A stretch of 55,982 nt of DNA from Comamonadaceae bacterium (GCA_947478725.1 CANJWZ010000028.1:1-55982); one strand, 5' to 3'; positions 45,917-55,000 are shown, counted from the stretch's first letter. The notes: generated by a model from the letters alone, not told the origin. A program made the numbers and translations.

Positions 45917-46146
45917 AGTTTGGAGCCACGCTTTAAAACTGTTGAATTACTGGTCGTTATCAGATGAAAACGTCGAACCACACGCCAATGTAGCAGGACA
46001 CGCTCACTTTGCTGCGTTAGGGCGCTTCGATCGGCGGCCCGGCGCGACTAATTTACAACGCCTTCACATCACGCCAAGGACGCGATGCTAAGCATGCATA
46101 TTGTGCATGAGCCCAGTTTTAAATGAATGCCTCACGCTCTGCGGCT

Positions 46147-46605
46147 TCAAAGTCGTCCCAAAGCACGCTCTACGCCTTTATTGGCCAGCCCATCCGCACG
46201 TTCATTGCCCGGGTCACCGGCGTGGCCCTTGACCCAGCGCCAGTCGATGTCATGACCGCTGCTGGCCACCAGCGCATCGAGTCGCTGCCACAGGTCTACA
46301 TTTTTGACTGGTGCTTTGGCTGCGGTCTTCCAGCCCCGTGCCTTCCAGCCATGGATCCATTCAGTAATACCTTTGCGCACGTACTCGCTGTCGAGGTAAA
46401 GGGTAATACGGCAGGGCCGCTTGAGCGCCGCCAAAGCTTCAATCACAGCCGACAGTTCCATGCGATTGTTGGTGGTGCCCAGCTCACCGCCAAAGATTTC
46501 CTTTTCGCTGCCTTCCATGCTCAGCAAGGCGCCCCAGCCGCCAGGACCCGGGTTGCCCTTGCAAGCGCCGTCGGTGTAAATGGTGATGTGTTGCAGTTCT
46601 GTCAT
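46147..46605 (-). CDS. rnhA: Ribonuclease HI
   Basis: 152 residues from the ATG at 46605; a longer frame runs through the upstream methyltransferase gene and is not needed. Catalytic residues: Asp12 in [12 protein letters not shown], Glu in NNRMELSA, Asp in YLDSEYV and Asp in GNERADGLA. Removes RNA from RNA-DNA hybrids and R-loops. 16 bp after the methyltransferase gene on the same strand, a conserved rnhA neighbour in relatives. Confidence 0.95.
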   Translation of the reverse strand: MTELQHITIYTDGACKGNPGPGGWGALLSMEGSEKEIFGGELGTTNNRMELSAVIEALAALKRPCRITLYLDSEYVRKGITEWIHGWKARGWKTAAKAPVKNVDLWQRLDALVASSGHDIDWRWVKGHAGDPGNERADGLANKGVERALGRL

Positions 46606-46621
46606 ACGTTCAATACCAGGG

Positions 46622-47458
46622 TCAGGGCTCAGGTTTATCGTTGAATACCTGCCGGTAGGGCTCTTTGTTGGCCACCACGGCAGGCGCACTGGCGGCGGCT
46701 TTTCTGCCGCGCCATGCAGGCTCCAGCAAGCGCATGCCGCGCACGCGCTTGACGGCCACCAAAAAGTAAACTGCCCCCAAAATCGGCCACCAGCGCCGGC
46801 CCGCCTTGTCCATCCATTCAAATCGGGACAACCATTTTTCAGTTTCAAAAGCTGGCCGGTAGCAGCCAAAGCGGGCAGACTCGACCTCAAAGCTCAGCAG
46901 GCGCAGCCAGTCACGCAAGCGCCAATAGCCAATAAATTCACCGGCTTGCGGCAGGAACAACTTGCCGGTACCAAAGCGCTGGTACAGGTGCGCGCGCCGC
47001 TGGCGCATGCCCCACAGACTGGCCGGGTTCATGCCGCTGATCACGACCCTGCCCTCCGGCACCAGCACACGTTCAACTTCACGCAAAGTGGCATGCGGGT
47101 CCGAGCTCAAGTCCAGCGTGTGCGGCAGCACGATCAGGTCCAGACTGCCCGCGGCAAAGGGCAAGGCAGCTGAATCTGTCACAAAAGCGCCCCTGAGTCT
47201 GTTGGGGCGGTTCGCCGGGGAACTTGCCTCTTCGGCGGAGGTCACACCCGCTTGCTCAGCCATTAAAGAAATTGCAAGCCATTTGTGCGGCATGCGGTTA
47301 GCCTGTAGCGTATCGAGTTCAGGCATTCCCAGTTGAAGCGCGTGGTAGCCAAAAACATCGCTCACAGACTGGTCAAATTGCTCGCGCTCCCACGCCAGCA
47401 GGTATTGGCCGGGTGGGGTTGTGAGCCAGTCCGTCAAACCTATAATTTCAGATCCCAT
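46622..47458 (-). CDS. class I SAM-dependent methyltransferase
   Basis: 278 residues from the ATG at 47458. The SAM-binding region is atypical at motif I, but motif-like blocks [21 protein letters not shown] and [19 protein letters not shown] (motif II/III) are clear. The C-terminus is basic with a hydrophobic helix ([20 protein letters not shown]). Divergent from gloB with 12 bp between starts. Substrate unknown. Confidence 0.8.
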   Translation of the reverse strand: MGSEIIGLTDWLTTPPGQYLLAWEREQFDQSVSDVFGYHALQLGMPELDTLQANRMPHKWLAISLMAEQAGVTSAEEASSPANRPNRLRGAFVTDSAALPFAAGSLDLIVLPHTLDLSSDPHATLREVERVLVPEGRVVISGMNPASLWGMRQRRAHLYQRFGTGKLFLPQAGEFIGYWRLRDWLRLLSFEVESARFGCYRPAFETEKWLSRFEWMDKAGRRWWPILGAVYFLVAVKRVRGMRLLEPAWRGRKAAASAPAVVANKEPYRQVFNDKPEP

Positions 47459-47470
47459 CAAAACCACTGC

Positions 47471-48244
47471 ATGTTGACATTAATCCCCATCCCCGCGTTT
47501 ACCGACAATTACCTCTGGCTGCTGCATGATGGTCAGCGAGCACTGGTCGTCGACCCAGGCGATGCGGCACCTGTGCTGCGCAAGCTGGCAGAACTCAAAC
47601 TCAAGCTTGATGCTATTTTAGTCACGCATCACCATGCAGACCACACGGGCGGTGTCGACGAACTGCGTCATACAACCGGTGCCAAAGTGTATGGGCCAGC
47701 CGCCGAAAATATCCCGAAACCCTACAACATGCTGGGTGAAGGGGACGTGGTTCAAGCTGCAGGTTTGGACTTTCAGGTCATCGACGTACCCGGCCACACC
47801 GCTGGGCACATTGCTTTTTACGCATCTGGCGTTAACGGTAAACCCCTGCTGTTTTGTGGTGACACGCTGTTTTCTGCTGGTTGCGGCAGGCTGTTTGAAG
47901 GTACACCGGCACAAATGCTGGCGTCGCTCGACAAACTGGCCGCGCTGCCGGGCAACACCGTGGTCTGCTGCACCCATGAATACACGCTGAGCAATTTACG
48001 GTTTGCTGTGGCGGTAGACCCCGCAAACCAGGATTTGGCAAACTACCAGGCGCACTGCATCGAACTGCGCAAACACAATCAACCCACGCTACCCACGTCC
48101 GTCTCCCAAGAACTTCTGATCAACCCCTTTCTGCGTACCCGGCATTCCGCTCTGATTTCTTCTGCCCGGCAGTTTGATGCCTCAGCCGACGACGACACAT
48201 CTGTATTTGCCGCCATAAGGCAGTGGAAAAACCAATTCAAATGA
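47471..48244 (+). CDS. gloB: Hydroxyacylglutathione hydrolase (glyoxalase II)
   Basis: 257 residues from the ATG at 47471. Metallo-beta-lactamase fold with the zinc motif THHHADHTGG at about 53-62 and later GHTAGH, CGDTLFSAGCGRLFEG and CTHEYT. Hydrolyses S-lactoylglutathione in methylglyoxal detoxification. The stop overlaps the mltD start by 4 bp (ATGA). Confidence 0.95.
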   Translation: MLTLIPIPAFTDNYLWLLHDGQRALVVDPGDAAPVLRKLAELKLKLDAILVTHHHADHTGGVDELRHTTGAKVYGPAAENIPKPYNMLGEGDVVQAAGLDFQVIDVPGHTAGHIAFYASGVNGKPLLFCGDTLFSAGCGRLFEGTPAQMLASLDKLAALPGNTVVCCTHEYTLSNLRFAVAVDPANQDLANYQAHCIELRKHNQPTLPTSVSQELLINPFLRTRHSALISSARQFDASADDDTSVFAAIRQWKNQFK

Positions 48245-49800
48245 CGCAACACTTTCTACACGCCATCCTGCTTTGCGCCGTCTTTTTAGCAGGCTGCGCC
48301 AGCCAGCCTGGCCTGCCTGGCCTGCCTGATGTGGCTGGTGTGGCTGGCGCGCCTGGTGTGGCTGGCGCGCCTGGTGTGCCTAGCGTACCGGGCGTGCCGG
48401 ATAACCCGGTTCTGGCCACCCCAACGCCCACGCAGGCTTCGGAAATTCCCGGTGGGCCGCTGCAAAGCATCACGCCCGGTCAGGTCGGTGGCTTCAAAAT
48501 TGCACACGCCGAGCCACCCAAGGAGCTGTGGGACCGTATCCGTCGGGGGTTTGCCATGCCGGACTTGCAGGACACATTGGTAACAGACCGCGAGCAGTGG
48601 TATTCAAGCCGACCTGACTATATCCAGCGCATGACGGAACGCTCGAGCAAGTACTTGTTTCACATTGTTGAAGAGCTTGAGCGCCGCCAAATGCCGACCG
48701 AGCTGGCGCTGCTGCCCTTCATTGAAAGCGCCTTCAACCCGCAAGCGGTGTCGAGCGCGAAGGCTGCAGGCATGTGGCAGTTCATGCCAGCCACCGGCAA
48801 ATACTTTGATCTGAAACAAAACGCCTTTCGGGACGACCGCCGCGATGTGCTGGCATCGACCCGCGCCGCGCTCGACTACCTGCAAAAGCTGTACGGCATG
48901 TTTGGCGACTGGCATCTGGCACTGGCCGCCTACAACTGGGGCGAAGGCAGTGTGGGCCGCGCGATTGCACGCAACAAAAAGGCCGGCCTGGGCACGGGCT
49001 ATCTTGACCTCAACATGCCGGCAGAAACACGGCTGTATGTGCCAAAGCTACAGGCAGTGAAAAACATTGTGGCCAATCCACAGGGGTTTCGCACCGAGCT
49101 TCCCCTGATTGCCAATCACCCGTATTTTCAGCAGGTGCAGTTGAGCCGCGACATTGACGTGGCCTTGGCGGCGAAGCTGGCTGACGTGGGGATTGATGAT
49201 TTCAAGGCATTAAACCCGTCAGCGCACCGACCGGTGATCATTGCGTCGGGTACACCGCAAATTTTGCTGCCATGGGACAGTGCGCTGGTTTTTCAGCGCA
49301 ACTTTGACGCCTATCAAAAGGGCCAGTATGCCAGTTGGACAGCCTGGAAAGCACCCACAACACTGAGCGTCAGCGAAGCCGCAAAACGCGTTGGCATGAG
49401 CGAAAACGACTTGCGCACTGTCAATAACATACCGCCGCGAATGTTGATCAAGGCAGGCTCAACCCTGCTGGTGCCGCGTTCCGCAAAAATGGAAGTCGAT
49501 GTCGCCAGTCATGTCGCCGACAACGCGAGAGTAGATCTGGCGCCTGAAATCGTGACGCGTCGCACCACTGTCAAAGCCCGCAAGGGCGAAACGGTGGCCA
49601 GCATGGCCAAGCGCTACGGCTTGAGCCCGGTCAACGTGGCCGAGTGGAACAGGATTGGCGTCGCAAGCGCCTTTAAAGCGGGCCAGCAAGTGGTGCTGTT
49701 TTTGCCTGCCAAGGCAAGCACTGGGCATCTTGCCGCCAAAAGCAAAGCTGGCGTCAAGCCTGTCGGTCGCAAACCGGTCGTGCAGACCAAAAAGCGCTGA
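48241..49800 (+). CDS. mltD: Membrane-bound lytic murein transglycosylase D with collagen-like N-terminus
   Basis: 519 residues. Lipobox LAGC (Cys19) anchors it in the outer membrane. Residues about 24-53 are ten Gly-x-Pro/Ala-type triplets (GLPGLP, GVAGAPGVAGAP, GVPSVPGVP), a collagen-like spacer not expected in MltD, encoded by DNA direct repeats. The SLT domain follows with catalytic Glu in LLPFIESAFNPQAVS and AGMWQFMPATG. LysM modules lie near 380-430 and 445-495. Cleaves glycan strands during cell wall turnover. Confidence 0.92.
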   Translation: MTQHFLHAILLCAVFLAGCASQPGLPGLPDVAGVAGAPGVAGAPGVPSVPGVPDNPVLATPTPTQASEIPGGPLQSITPGQVGGFKIAHAEPPKELWDRIRRGFAMPDLQDTLVTDREQWYSSRPDYIQRMTERSSKYLFHIVEELERRQMPTELALLPFIESAFNPQAVSSAKAAGMWQFMPATGKYFDLKQNAFRDDRRDVLASTRAALDYLQKLYGMFGDWHLALAAYNWGEGSVGRAIARNKKAGLGTGYLDLNMPAETRLYVPKLQAVKNIVANPQGFRTELPLIANHPYFQQVQLSRDIDVALAAKLADVGIDDFKALNPSAHRPVIIASGTPQILLPWDSALVFQRNFDAYQKGQYASWTAWKAPTTLSVSEAAKRVGMSENDLRTVNNIPPRMLIKAGSTLLVPRSAKMEVDVASHVADNARVDLAPEIVTRRTTVKARKGETVASMAKRYGLSPVNVAEWNRIGVASAFKAGQQVVLFLPAKASTGHLAAKSKAGVKPVGRKPVVQTKKR

Positions 49801-49826
49801 AATACCCAGGCAAATGCATGCCGCCC

Positions 49827-50876
49827 TCAGGCCAGAAAACGCTGTTTGGCCCGCCGCGAAAACTCATTGGTGTACGTTTTACTGACATTGAGCCGGGCCA
49901 GGCGCAGCGCTGCGTCATAGTGGCCGAAGGCAGCCAGTGCAATGGATGGCCCATCGTCGGGCATCATGCCGTCCGGTGAAATGGATTCGCGGATCTTGTT
50001 GAACGATGCCAGGTACAAAGCCCTGTCACCCAGCAGATAGCTTTCAGGAACGGTATTGATCATGTCGCTGGGCCCTGCCGTCTGCAACCATTTCAGGCTG
50101 TGAACCATGGCATTGGTCAGCGCTTGGCAGGTGTTGGGGTTTTTCTGGACAAAGTCGCTGGCCGCATACAGGCATGCAGACGGCATGCTGCCGCCGAAAA
50201 GGTCTGACGTGCCTTTGAGGGTGCGGGTGTCCTGAATGATTCTGACCTCGCCTCTTTGCTCCAGCATGGTCATCACAGGGTCAGTGTTGCAGAGCGCATC
50301 AATTTGCCCCGTGCGCAGCGCCGCCAGCGCATGGCCCCAGGAGCCAAGCTGCACAAAATTAACTTCTGCAGCATTCAAACCACCTCGCGTCAAGTACAGG
50401 TGAGTCATCATGCTGGCCATGGCGTCAAGCGAGGCTACACCGATTTTTTTGCCTCGAAGGTCAGCAATGCGGGTATAGCCGGGCAGGTTGCGGGTAGACA
50501 CGCCCAAGGCAAGCTGCGGCGTTCTGCCCTGCAACACAAAGGCCTGAAACATCTGGTTTTTGGACTGCAGATACAGCGTTCGCTCAAACATGCCTGAGCA
50601 GACATCAGCCGCGCCGCTGACCACGGCAGCCGATGCGCTGGCAGCGTCTGCAAAGTCACTGATCTGCACATCCAGTCCCTCAGCCCTGAAAAACCCGAGT
50701 TGTTCGGCAATCGTCAATGGCAAATAGCCGAGTGCCGACTTGCTGTCGACCGTGACCACCAGCTTGGTTTTTTCAATTTTTGGCTGCGCATTCAAGGTGG
50801 GCAGCGCCAGCACCGAGCCCGCCAATGCCAGGCTGCTGGCAAAGCGTCTGCGGGACAAATCATCAAGACCAGGCAT
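49827..50876 (-). CDS. ABC transporter binding protein, NMT1/SsuA-like (Tat exported)
   Basis: 349 residues from the ATG at 50876; the longer frame runs through a terminator. The twin-arginine signal SRRRFASSLALAGSV is cleaved near LNAQPK. The mature part KLVVTVDSKSALGYLPLTIAEQLGFFRAEGLDV and GVASLDAMASMMTHLYL fit the NitT/TauT/SsuA binding family. Partner permease and ATPase are not adjacent. Ligand may be a sulfonate, nitrate-like ion or thiamine precursor. Confidence 0.88.
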   Translation of the reverse strand: MPGLDDLSRRRFASSLALAGSVLALPTLNAQPKIEKTKLVVTVDSKSALGYLPLTIAEQLGFFRAEGLDVQISDFADAASASAAVVSGAADVCSGMFERTLYLQSKNQMFQAFVLQGRTPQLALGVSTRNLPGYTRIADLRGKKIGVASLDAMASMMTHLYLTRGGLNAAEVNFVQLGSWGHALAALRTGQIDALCNTDPVMTMLEQRGEVRIIQDTRTLKGTSDLFGGSMPSACLYAASDFVQKNPNTCQALTNAMVHSLKWLQTAGPSDMINTVPESYLLGDRALYLASFNKIRESISPDGMMPDDGPSIALAAFGHYDAALRLARLNVSKTYTNEFSRRAKQRFLA

Positions 50877-50922
50877 GCGGTTGGAATACTTTTGTGTTTG
50901 AGCCCTCAGACTATCAAGACAT

Positions 50923-50960
50923 AAAAAAACCCACATCGGGAACATCCCGTGCGGGTTTTT
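50923..50960. terminator. bidirectional Rho-independent terminator
   Basis: A GC-rich hairpin (CCCACATCGGGA with TCCCGTGCGGG) flanked by A-run and T-run on both sides. On the minus strand it ends the MAPEG gene (stop at 51023) and insulates the binding-protein gene at 50876. Confidence 0.85.
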
Positions 50961-51022
50961 ACTCAAGCGACAGCCGGAATTGACGACTGCTTACACCTGC
51001 CGCTAGGGCTAGGCTCAAAACA

Positions 51023-51436
51023 TCAGCGAAAACCGCTCAAAAGTATCCAGATATTGACCAAAAAGGCAGTCACCCAAATGGCGCTGCGGATTTTGGCCAT
51101 ATTAGCCACGTACATCACGATGTAGGCAATACGCAGCACCACAAACATAAAAGCCAGAATGTCGACCACCGCCTGCCGGGCCTGCAACTGGTGCGCGATG
51201 ATGACGGCGGCAAAGAAAAACGGCAAGGCCTCAAAGGTGTTGGCCTGGGCTGCATTGGCTCTGGCGCGCCAGTCGGTTTGTCTGGCCAGCCAAGCACGCG
51301 GGTCGTTGTTGTCATAACCGCCCTTTTTAGGCGAAATACGGAACATACCGGACTTGGCAATGCCGGCGCACACCACAGGCAGGATCGCCGCCACCAGGAC
51401 GCACCAGTAAGCGATGGTAAAGCTTAAAAATGTCAT
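51023..51436 (-). CDS. MAPEG family membrane protein
   Basis: 137 residues with four membrane segments: FLSFTIAYWCVLVAAILPVVCAG (TM1) and three later. The Arg/Asn-rich loop ARANAAQANTFEALPFFFAAVIIA carries the conserved NxxE of the MAPEG fold. Bacterial members are glutathione-dependent or of unknown role. The ATG at 51436 follows a TTG two codons upstream that is not needed. Confidence 0.82.
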   Translation of the reverse strand: MTFLSFTIAYWCVLVAAILPVVCAGIAKSGMFRISPKKGGYDNNDPRAWLARQTDWRARANAAQANTFEALPFFFAAVIIAHQLQARQAVVDILAFMFVVLRIAYIVMYVANMAKIRSAIWVTAFLVNIWILLSGFR

Positions 51437-51454
51437 TCTCAACTACCCTTCCGG

Positions 51455-51501
51455 CCTCAAGGCCTCGTTTTATATGTGCTGCGAGCTATTGAAAATATAG
51501 C
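51455..51501 (-). repeat. copy of the 17-nt-palindrome element, intergenic
   Basis: On the minus strand GCTATATTTTCAATAGC, then TCGCAGCAC and AAAACGAGGCCTTGAGGCC. Between recR and the MAPEG gene. Confidence 0.65.
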
Positions 51502-51522
51502 GAACATACAGCTGCAATATTT

Positions 51523-52143
51523 TCAACGCCGGTCTACCAAAGCGTGGGCAATGGTGCCCAGGTCAACATATTCCAGTTCACTGCCCACCGGTACGCCGCG
51601 TGCCAGCCGCGTGACCTGCGCGCCGCGCGCCTTCAGGGCCTGTGCAATCACGTGGGCTGTGGCTTCGCCTTCGGCCGTGAAGTTGGTCGCCAAAATAACT
51701 TCCTGCACTTCTCGCTCGTTCGCTGGCACCGGCTGGCCGTCCGCCGTTTTGGGAACGACTCGGTCAAACAGCTTTTGCAGGCCAATGTCTTTGGGGCCAA
51801 TGCCATCGAGCGGGCTCAGCTTGCCCATCAGCACAAAGTACAAGCCCTTGTAAGCCAGCGTGCGCTCTAGCGCAGCCTGGTCGGCCGGGGTTTCAACCAC
51901 GCACAGCTTGCTGCGGTCACGCTGGGGGCTGGCACAGGTGCTGCACACGTCAAGTTCGGTCAACGTGTTGCACAGCGTGCAATGCTGGATGCTGGCCACC
52001 GCATGCTCAAGCGCCCGGGCAATTTGCAAGGCAGCGTTTTTGTCATGCTGCAGCAAGTAAAACGCCATCCGCGCCGCAGACTTGACCCCCACGCCAGGCA
52101 GCTTGCGCAAGGCCTGGGTCAAGCCTTCAAGTGCATTAGACAT
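51523..52143 (-). CDS. recR: Recombination protein RecR
   Basis: 206 residues from the ATG at 52143; the frame extends upstream into a repeat. N-terminal HhH ([21 protein letters not shown]), C4 zinc finger [16 protein letters not shown] near 57-72, then the Toprim domain ([30 protein letters not shown]). RecR loads RecA with RecF and RecO. Third in dnaX-ybaB-recR order, but with a repeat inserted before it. Confidence 0.95.
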   Translation of the reverse strand: MSNALEGLTQALRKLPGVGVKSAARMAFYLLQHDKNAALQIARALEHAVASIQHCTLCNTLTELDVCSTCASPQRDRSKLCVVETPADQAALERTLAYKGLYFVLMGKLSPLDGIGPKDIGLQKLFDRVVPKTADGQPVPANEREVQEVILATNFTAEGEATAHVIAQALKARGAQVTRLARGVPVGSELEYVDLGTIAHALVDRR

Positions 52144-52145
52144 CA

Positions 52146-52230
52146 AGCCCCCACGTTCGCTCACTGCGTGTAGCTCTCTGCCCCCCGAGGGGGCGCTGCG
52201 CCTGCGGTCTGGCAAAGCCAGTCCCGCGGC
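52146..52230 (-). repeat. GC-rich intergenic repeat, copy 3
   Basis: Inverse orientation relative to copies 1 and 2: on the minus strand GACTGGCTTTGCCAGACCGC, then GCGCCCCCTCGGGGGGC and GAACGTGGGGGC, running to the recR start. It separates ybaB and recR, which normally lie side by side. Confidence 0.7.
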
Positions 52231-52257
52231 CCCTGCTTGTAAATTCAAATGTCAAAA

Positions 52258-52590
52258 TCAAAAGGGGAGTTTCATGCCGCCGGGCAGGCTTGGCATACCG
52301 GCCGTGATCTTGCCCATCTTCTCGCCACTGACCTCTTCGGCCTTGCGCACAGCAGCGTTAAAAGCGGCGGCCACCAGGTCCTCAATCATGTCTTTGTCAT
52401 CTGTCAGCAGGCTTGGCGCAATCTCCACCCGTTTGACTTCGTGTTTGCAGGTCATGGTGACCTTCACGAGACCCGAGCCGGCTTCAGCCGTGACTTCGAT
52501 GAAAGCCAGTTCGTCCTGGGCTTTCTTCATGTTGTCCTGCATGGCCTGCGCCTGCTTCATGAGTCCGGCAAGTTGCCCTTTGTTGAACAT
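52258..52590 (-). CDS. ybaB: YbaB/EbfC family nucleoid-associated protein
   Basis: 110 residues, standard length. The N-terminus [25 protein letters not shown] and the end GGMKLPF are diagnostic. Binds DNA as a dimer. Between dnaX (68 bp upstream) and recR, an arrangement conserved across bacteria. Confidence 0.95.
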   Translation of the reverse strand: MFNKGQLAGLMKQAQAMQDNMKKAQDELAFIEVTAEAGSGLVKVTMTCKHEVKRVEIAPSLLTDDKDMIEDLVAAAFNAAVRKAEEVSGEKMGKITAGMPSLPGGMKLPF

Positions 52591-52658
52591 GTTTTATTCC
52601 TTTGGAGATGGGTTTTTAAATGGCATGAATCATATCGGCTTGGCGTGTCATGGGCACT

Positions 52659-54476
52659 TCAAGCCGCCGCTTGTACGGTGTGTTTGATGCTGCCGGGAAC
52701 GACTTTGCCACCCCAGTGGCGCACCATATCCTGCACAAACGGGTCGTTGTGTATCAGCGCTTCAGCCTGGGCCTGACGCTGTTTGGCCAGCGCCTGGTTG
52801 CGGCGCACGGGCGTGTCCGTGACGGGGCCGATTTGTACGGTCAGCTGAACGCTTGCGCTGGGCTGCTCTGCGTTGATGGCAGTTTGCAGCTTGTCGACGT
52901 TGGCGGGGCTGTTCAGTGACGGGCTTTCAACCCGCAAAACCCACGCCGCCCCATCGCAGGACATCAGCTGCGACTGCAAGGCCAGCTCACGCGGCATGGT
53001 TTTGATGGCGTCAGCGGCGACAAGTTGAGTGACCAGAGCGGCCCACATATCACCCAGCGCCGTTTTGGCAGATGCAGGAGCTTCGTCGACCGCCACTTGG
53101 GGCGCTATCAATTCAGGATCTACCAGTGCTTGTATTGATTGGCCTGGAGGCAAATTAGGCACCCCAAAGCCACTGTTGTCAGGCGGTGAGTGGGCGATTT
53201 TCGGGTCCGCCGCCTCTGCGTGCTTCGCCAGAGCCACGGGAGCGGCCCGAACAGGCTCCGGGTGAGGCACCCGGACGGACTCAGGCGGGCCCTGGGGCTT
53301 TTTTCCAGGCTCGGCGGCGCTCCCCGTCTTGGAGGCCACAGGCAAGGGCACGCTGCCCGTGGGCTTGAAAGCCAGCAGACGCAGCAGTACCATCGTCAGC
53401 GCCGCGTACTCGTCGGGCGCCAGGCCCAGCTCGCCGCGGCCGTGCAGGCACAGGCTGTAAAGCAACTGCGTTTCGTCAGGCGGCAGCATTTGCGCCAGCC
53501 GGGCTGTTTCGCTCGCTTCCGGGTCGGTATCGTCATCGACCTCGAGCGACTTGGCCATCATGTCTGGCACCGCTTGCAGCACCGCCATGCGTTGCAGCAC
53601 CGTCGTCATTTCTTCCAGGGTAGAAGCAGCGCTCAGGCCGTTCAAGCGCAGCGCTTCCGATGTTTCGACCACGGTTTTGCCATCACCCCGCGCCAGCGCA
53701 TCGAGCAGCTTGAACACATAGCTGCGGTCCACGCTGCCCAGCATCAGGCGCACGCTGGCTTCCTGCAGCGCGCCCGAGCCAAAAGCAATGGCCTGGTCAG
53801 TCAAAGACAGCGCATCGCGCATCGACCCACGCGCCGCCCGGGCCAGCAAGCGCAGCGCCTGGGGCTCTGACGGCACGTGTTCAATGCCCAGCACATGGCC
53901 CAGGTGCTCAAGAATCGTTTCAGGTGCCATCGGTCGCAGGTTAAATTGCAGGCAGCGCGACAACACAGTGGCGGGCACTTTTTGGGGGTCCGTCGTGGCC
54001 AGCACAAATTTGAGGTATTCCGGCGGCTCTTCCAGCGTTTTGAGCATGGCGTTAAACGCCGTGTTCGTCAGCATGTGCACCTCGTCGATCATGAAGACCT
54101 TGAAGCGCCCGACCACCGGCTTGTAAACGGCCTGCTCCAGCAGCTGCGCGATTTCATCAACGCCCCGGTTGGACGCCGCGTCCAGCTCGGTGTAATCCAC
54201 AAACCGGCCGCTATCAATATCGGTGCAAGCCTGGCAAACCCCGCAAGGCGTAGCGGTGATGCCGCCCTGCCCGTCGGTGCCAATGCAATTGAGCGACTTG
54301 GCCAAAATACGTGAAATCGTCGTTTTGCCCACGCCCCGTGTACCCGTGAACAGGTAGGCATGGTGCAAACGCTGGGTGGTCAAGGCATTGCCCAAGGCCT
54401 GCACCACATGCGACTGCCCGACCATTTCAGAGAAGTTTTTTGGGCGGTATTTGCGGGCCAGGACGAGATAAGACAT
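52659..54476 (-). CDS. dnaX: DNA polymerase III tau/gamma subunit
   Basis: 605 residues (tau) from the ATG at 54476. The clamp-loader ATPase has Walker A GTRGVGKTT near 45, zinc ligands in GVCQACTDI and Walker B IDEVHML. The C-terminal tau region follows a Pro/Ala-rich linker. At codons 391-393 the reading is GGA AAA AAG, the slippery heptamer A AAA AAG in the right frame. A -1 slip gives Ala-Pro-Gly-Pro-Ala and stop, predicting a 398-residue gamma. See the separate feature. Confidence 0.96.
   Translation of the reverse strand: MSYLVLARKYRPKNFSEMVGQSHVVQALGNALTTQRLHHAYLFTGTRGVGKTTISRILAKSLNCIGTDGQGGITATPCGVCQACTDIDSGRFVDYTELDAASNRGVDEIAQLLEQAVYKPVVGRFKVFMIDEVHMLTNTAFNAMLKTLEEPPEYLKFVLATTDPQKVPATVLSRCLQFNLRPMAPETILEHLGHVLGIEHVPSEPQALRLLARAARGSMRDALSLTDQAIAFGSGALQEASVRLMLGSVDRSYVFKLLDALARGDGKTVVETSEALRLNGLSAASTLEEMTTVLQRMAVLQAVPDMMAKSLEVDDDTDPEASETARLAQMLPPDETQLLYSLCLHGRGELGLAPDEYAALTMVLLRLLAFKPTGSVPLPVASKTGSAAEPGKKPQGPPESVRVPHPEPVRAAPVALAKHAEAADPKIAHSPPDNSGFGVPNLPPGQSIQALVDPELIAPQVAVDEAPASAKTALGDMWAALVTQLVAADAIKTMPRELALQSQLMSCDGAAWVLRVESPSLNSPANVDKLQTAINAEQPSASVQLTVQIGPVTDTPVRRNQALAKQRQAQAEALIHNDPFVQDMVRHWGGKVVPGSIKHTVQAAA
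53281..53304 (-). promoter_or_regulatory. programmed -1 frameshift site in dnaX
   Basis: The heptamer A AAA AAG lies at 53304-53298 on the minus strand, in the E. coli dnaX frame phase. A -1 shift meets TGA at 53283-53281, five codons later. Upstream is GGGGAG, a possible stimulatory Shine-Dalgarno-like sequence, 15 nt away. Downstream is the perfect hairpin CCGGGTG-CCT-CACCCGG, 23 nt beyond the heptamer. Spacings are longer than in E. coli. Confidence 0.75.
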
Positions 54477-54503
54477 TTGCACATTCTAAAGTGCCGAATC
54501 ACC

Positions 54504-54509
54504 TACAAT
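54504..54509 (+). promoter_or_regulatory. -10 element of the SRP RNA promoter
   Basis: TACAAT five bases before the predicted 5' end of the SRP RNA. The -35 region is poorly matched. Confidence 0.45.
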
Positions 54510-54513
54510 CTGC

Positions 54514-54613
54514 GGTGACGAGCCTTCCCGCATGGTAAAGCGGCCAACCGGGTCAGGTGGGGAACCAAGCAGCCCTAACTGTGGAGTCAGTGCCGGGGTC
54601 AAGGCTCGTCACC
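54514..54613 (+). ncRNA. ffs: signal recognition particle RNA (4.5S)
   Basis: The ends GGTGACGAGCC and GGCTCGTCACC pair to close a hairpin of about 100 nt. The SRP54-binding apex is plain: GGTCAGG, the GGAA tetraloop within TGGGGAACC, and AAGCAGCCCTAACT. It pairs with Ffh to target inner membrane proteins. Divergent from dnaX. Confidence 0.93.
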
Positions 54614-54723
54614 TTATTCATCGATGAGTGAGCATCCATGCGGATTAGCGGCCTACCGGCCTCCGCAAGACCTCACCTTGTAGCACCTAGGTGTGAAGCG
54701 TAACCTTTACGTGGACACTCTAA

Positions 54724-54828
54724 ATGTCTCGACTGACAGGCCTTTTCCAGCGCGGCGGCTCCTACTATCTCCGCATAGTTTTCCCAACAACCACACCCTC
54801 ATGGATACAGCACTTAAATCCATGCTGA
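54724..54828 (+). pseudogene. N-terminal fragment of a tyrosine integrase
   Basis: Begins MSRLTGLFQRGGSYYLRIV, the start pattern of tyrosine recombinases with an N-terminal DUF6538-type domain (a short basic segment then a strand of RG-x-x-Y-Y-L-R). It ends after 34 codons. A shift to another frame near FPTT continues for about 25 codons (NNHTLMDTALKSML) and then also stops. So it is frameshifted and truncated. Confidence 0.55.
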
Positions 54829-54935
54829 AACCCAAAACAAGATGTGACAAGAAACAAATGCATGCCTGATTTTTCTGACTGGGTGTTGGCGCTTTCACTG
54901 ACGGCACCCCCAAACCCTCCCGGACTGTTAATCAC

Positions 54936-54964
54936 TTGACAGTCTCCCCGCGCCCTCCTCGCTA
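54936..54964 (+). promoter_or_regulatory. possible promoter for the MmgE/PrpD gene
   Basis: TTGACA at 54936-54941 and TCGCTA at 54959-54964 with 17 bp between, 36 bp before the GTG start. The -10 match is weak, so this is tentative. Confidence 0.3.
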
Positions 54965-55000
54965 GAGTCCCGTAGATACCGACCAACTCCAGAGGCTCCC

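Larger units (their letters stand above)
54614..55000. other. 387-bp stretch with an integrase remnant
   Basis: Holds no intact gene. It carries a broken integrase start at 54724-54828, an imperfect CACCTAGGTG palindrome near 54684, and a TTGACA box at 54936. Composition drops relative to both sides. It separates the SRP RNA from a GC-rich catabolic gene and looks like scar tissue from a mobile insertion. Confidence 0.55.
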
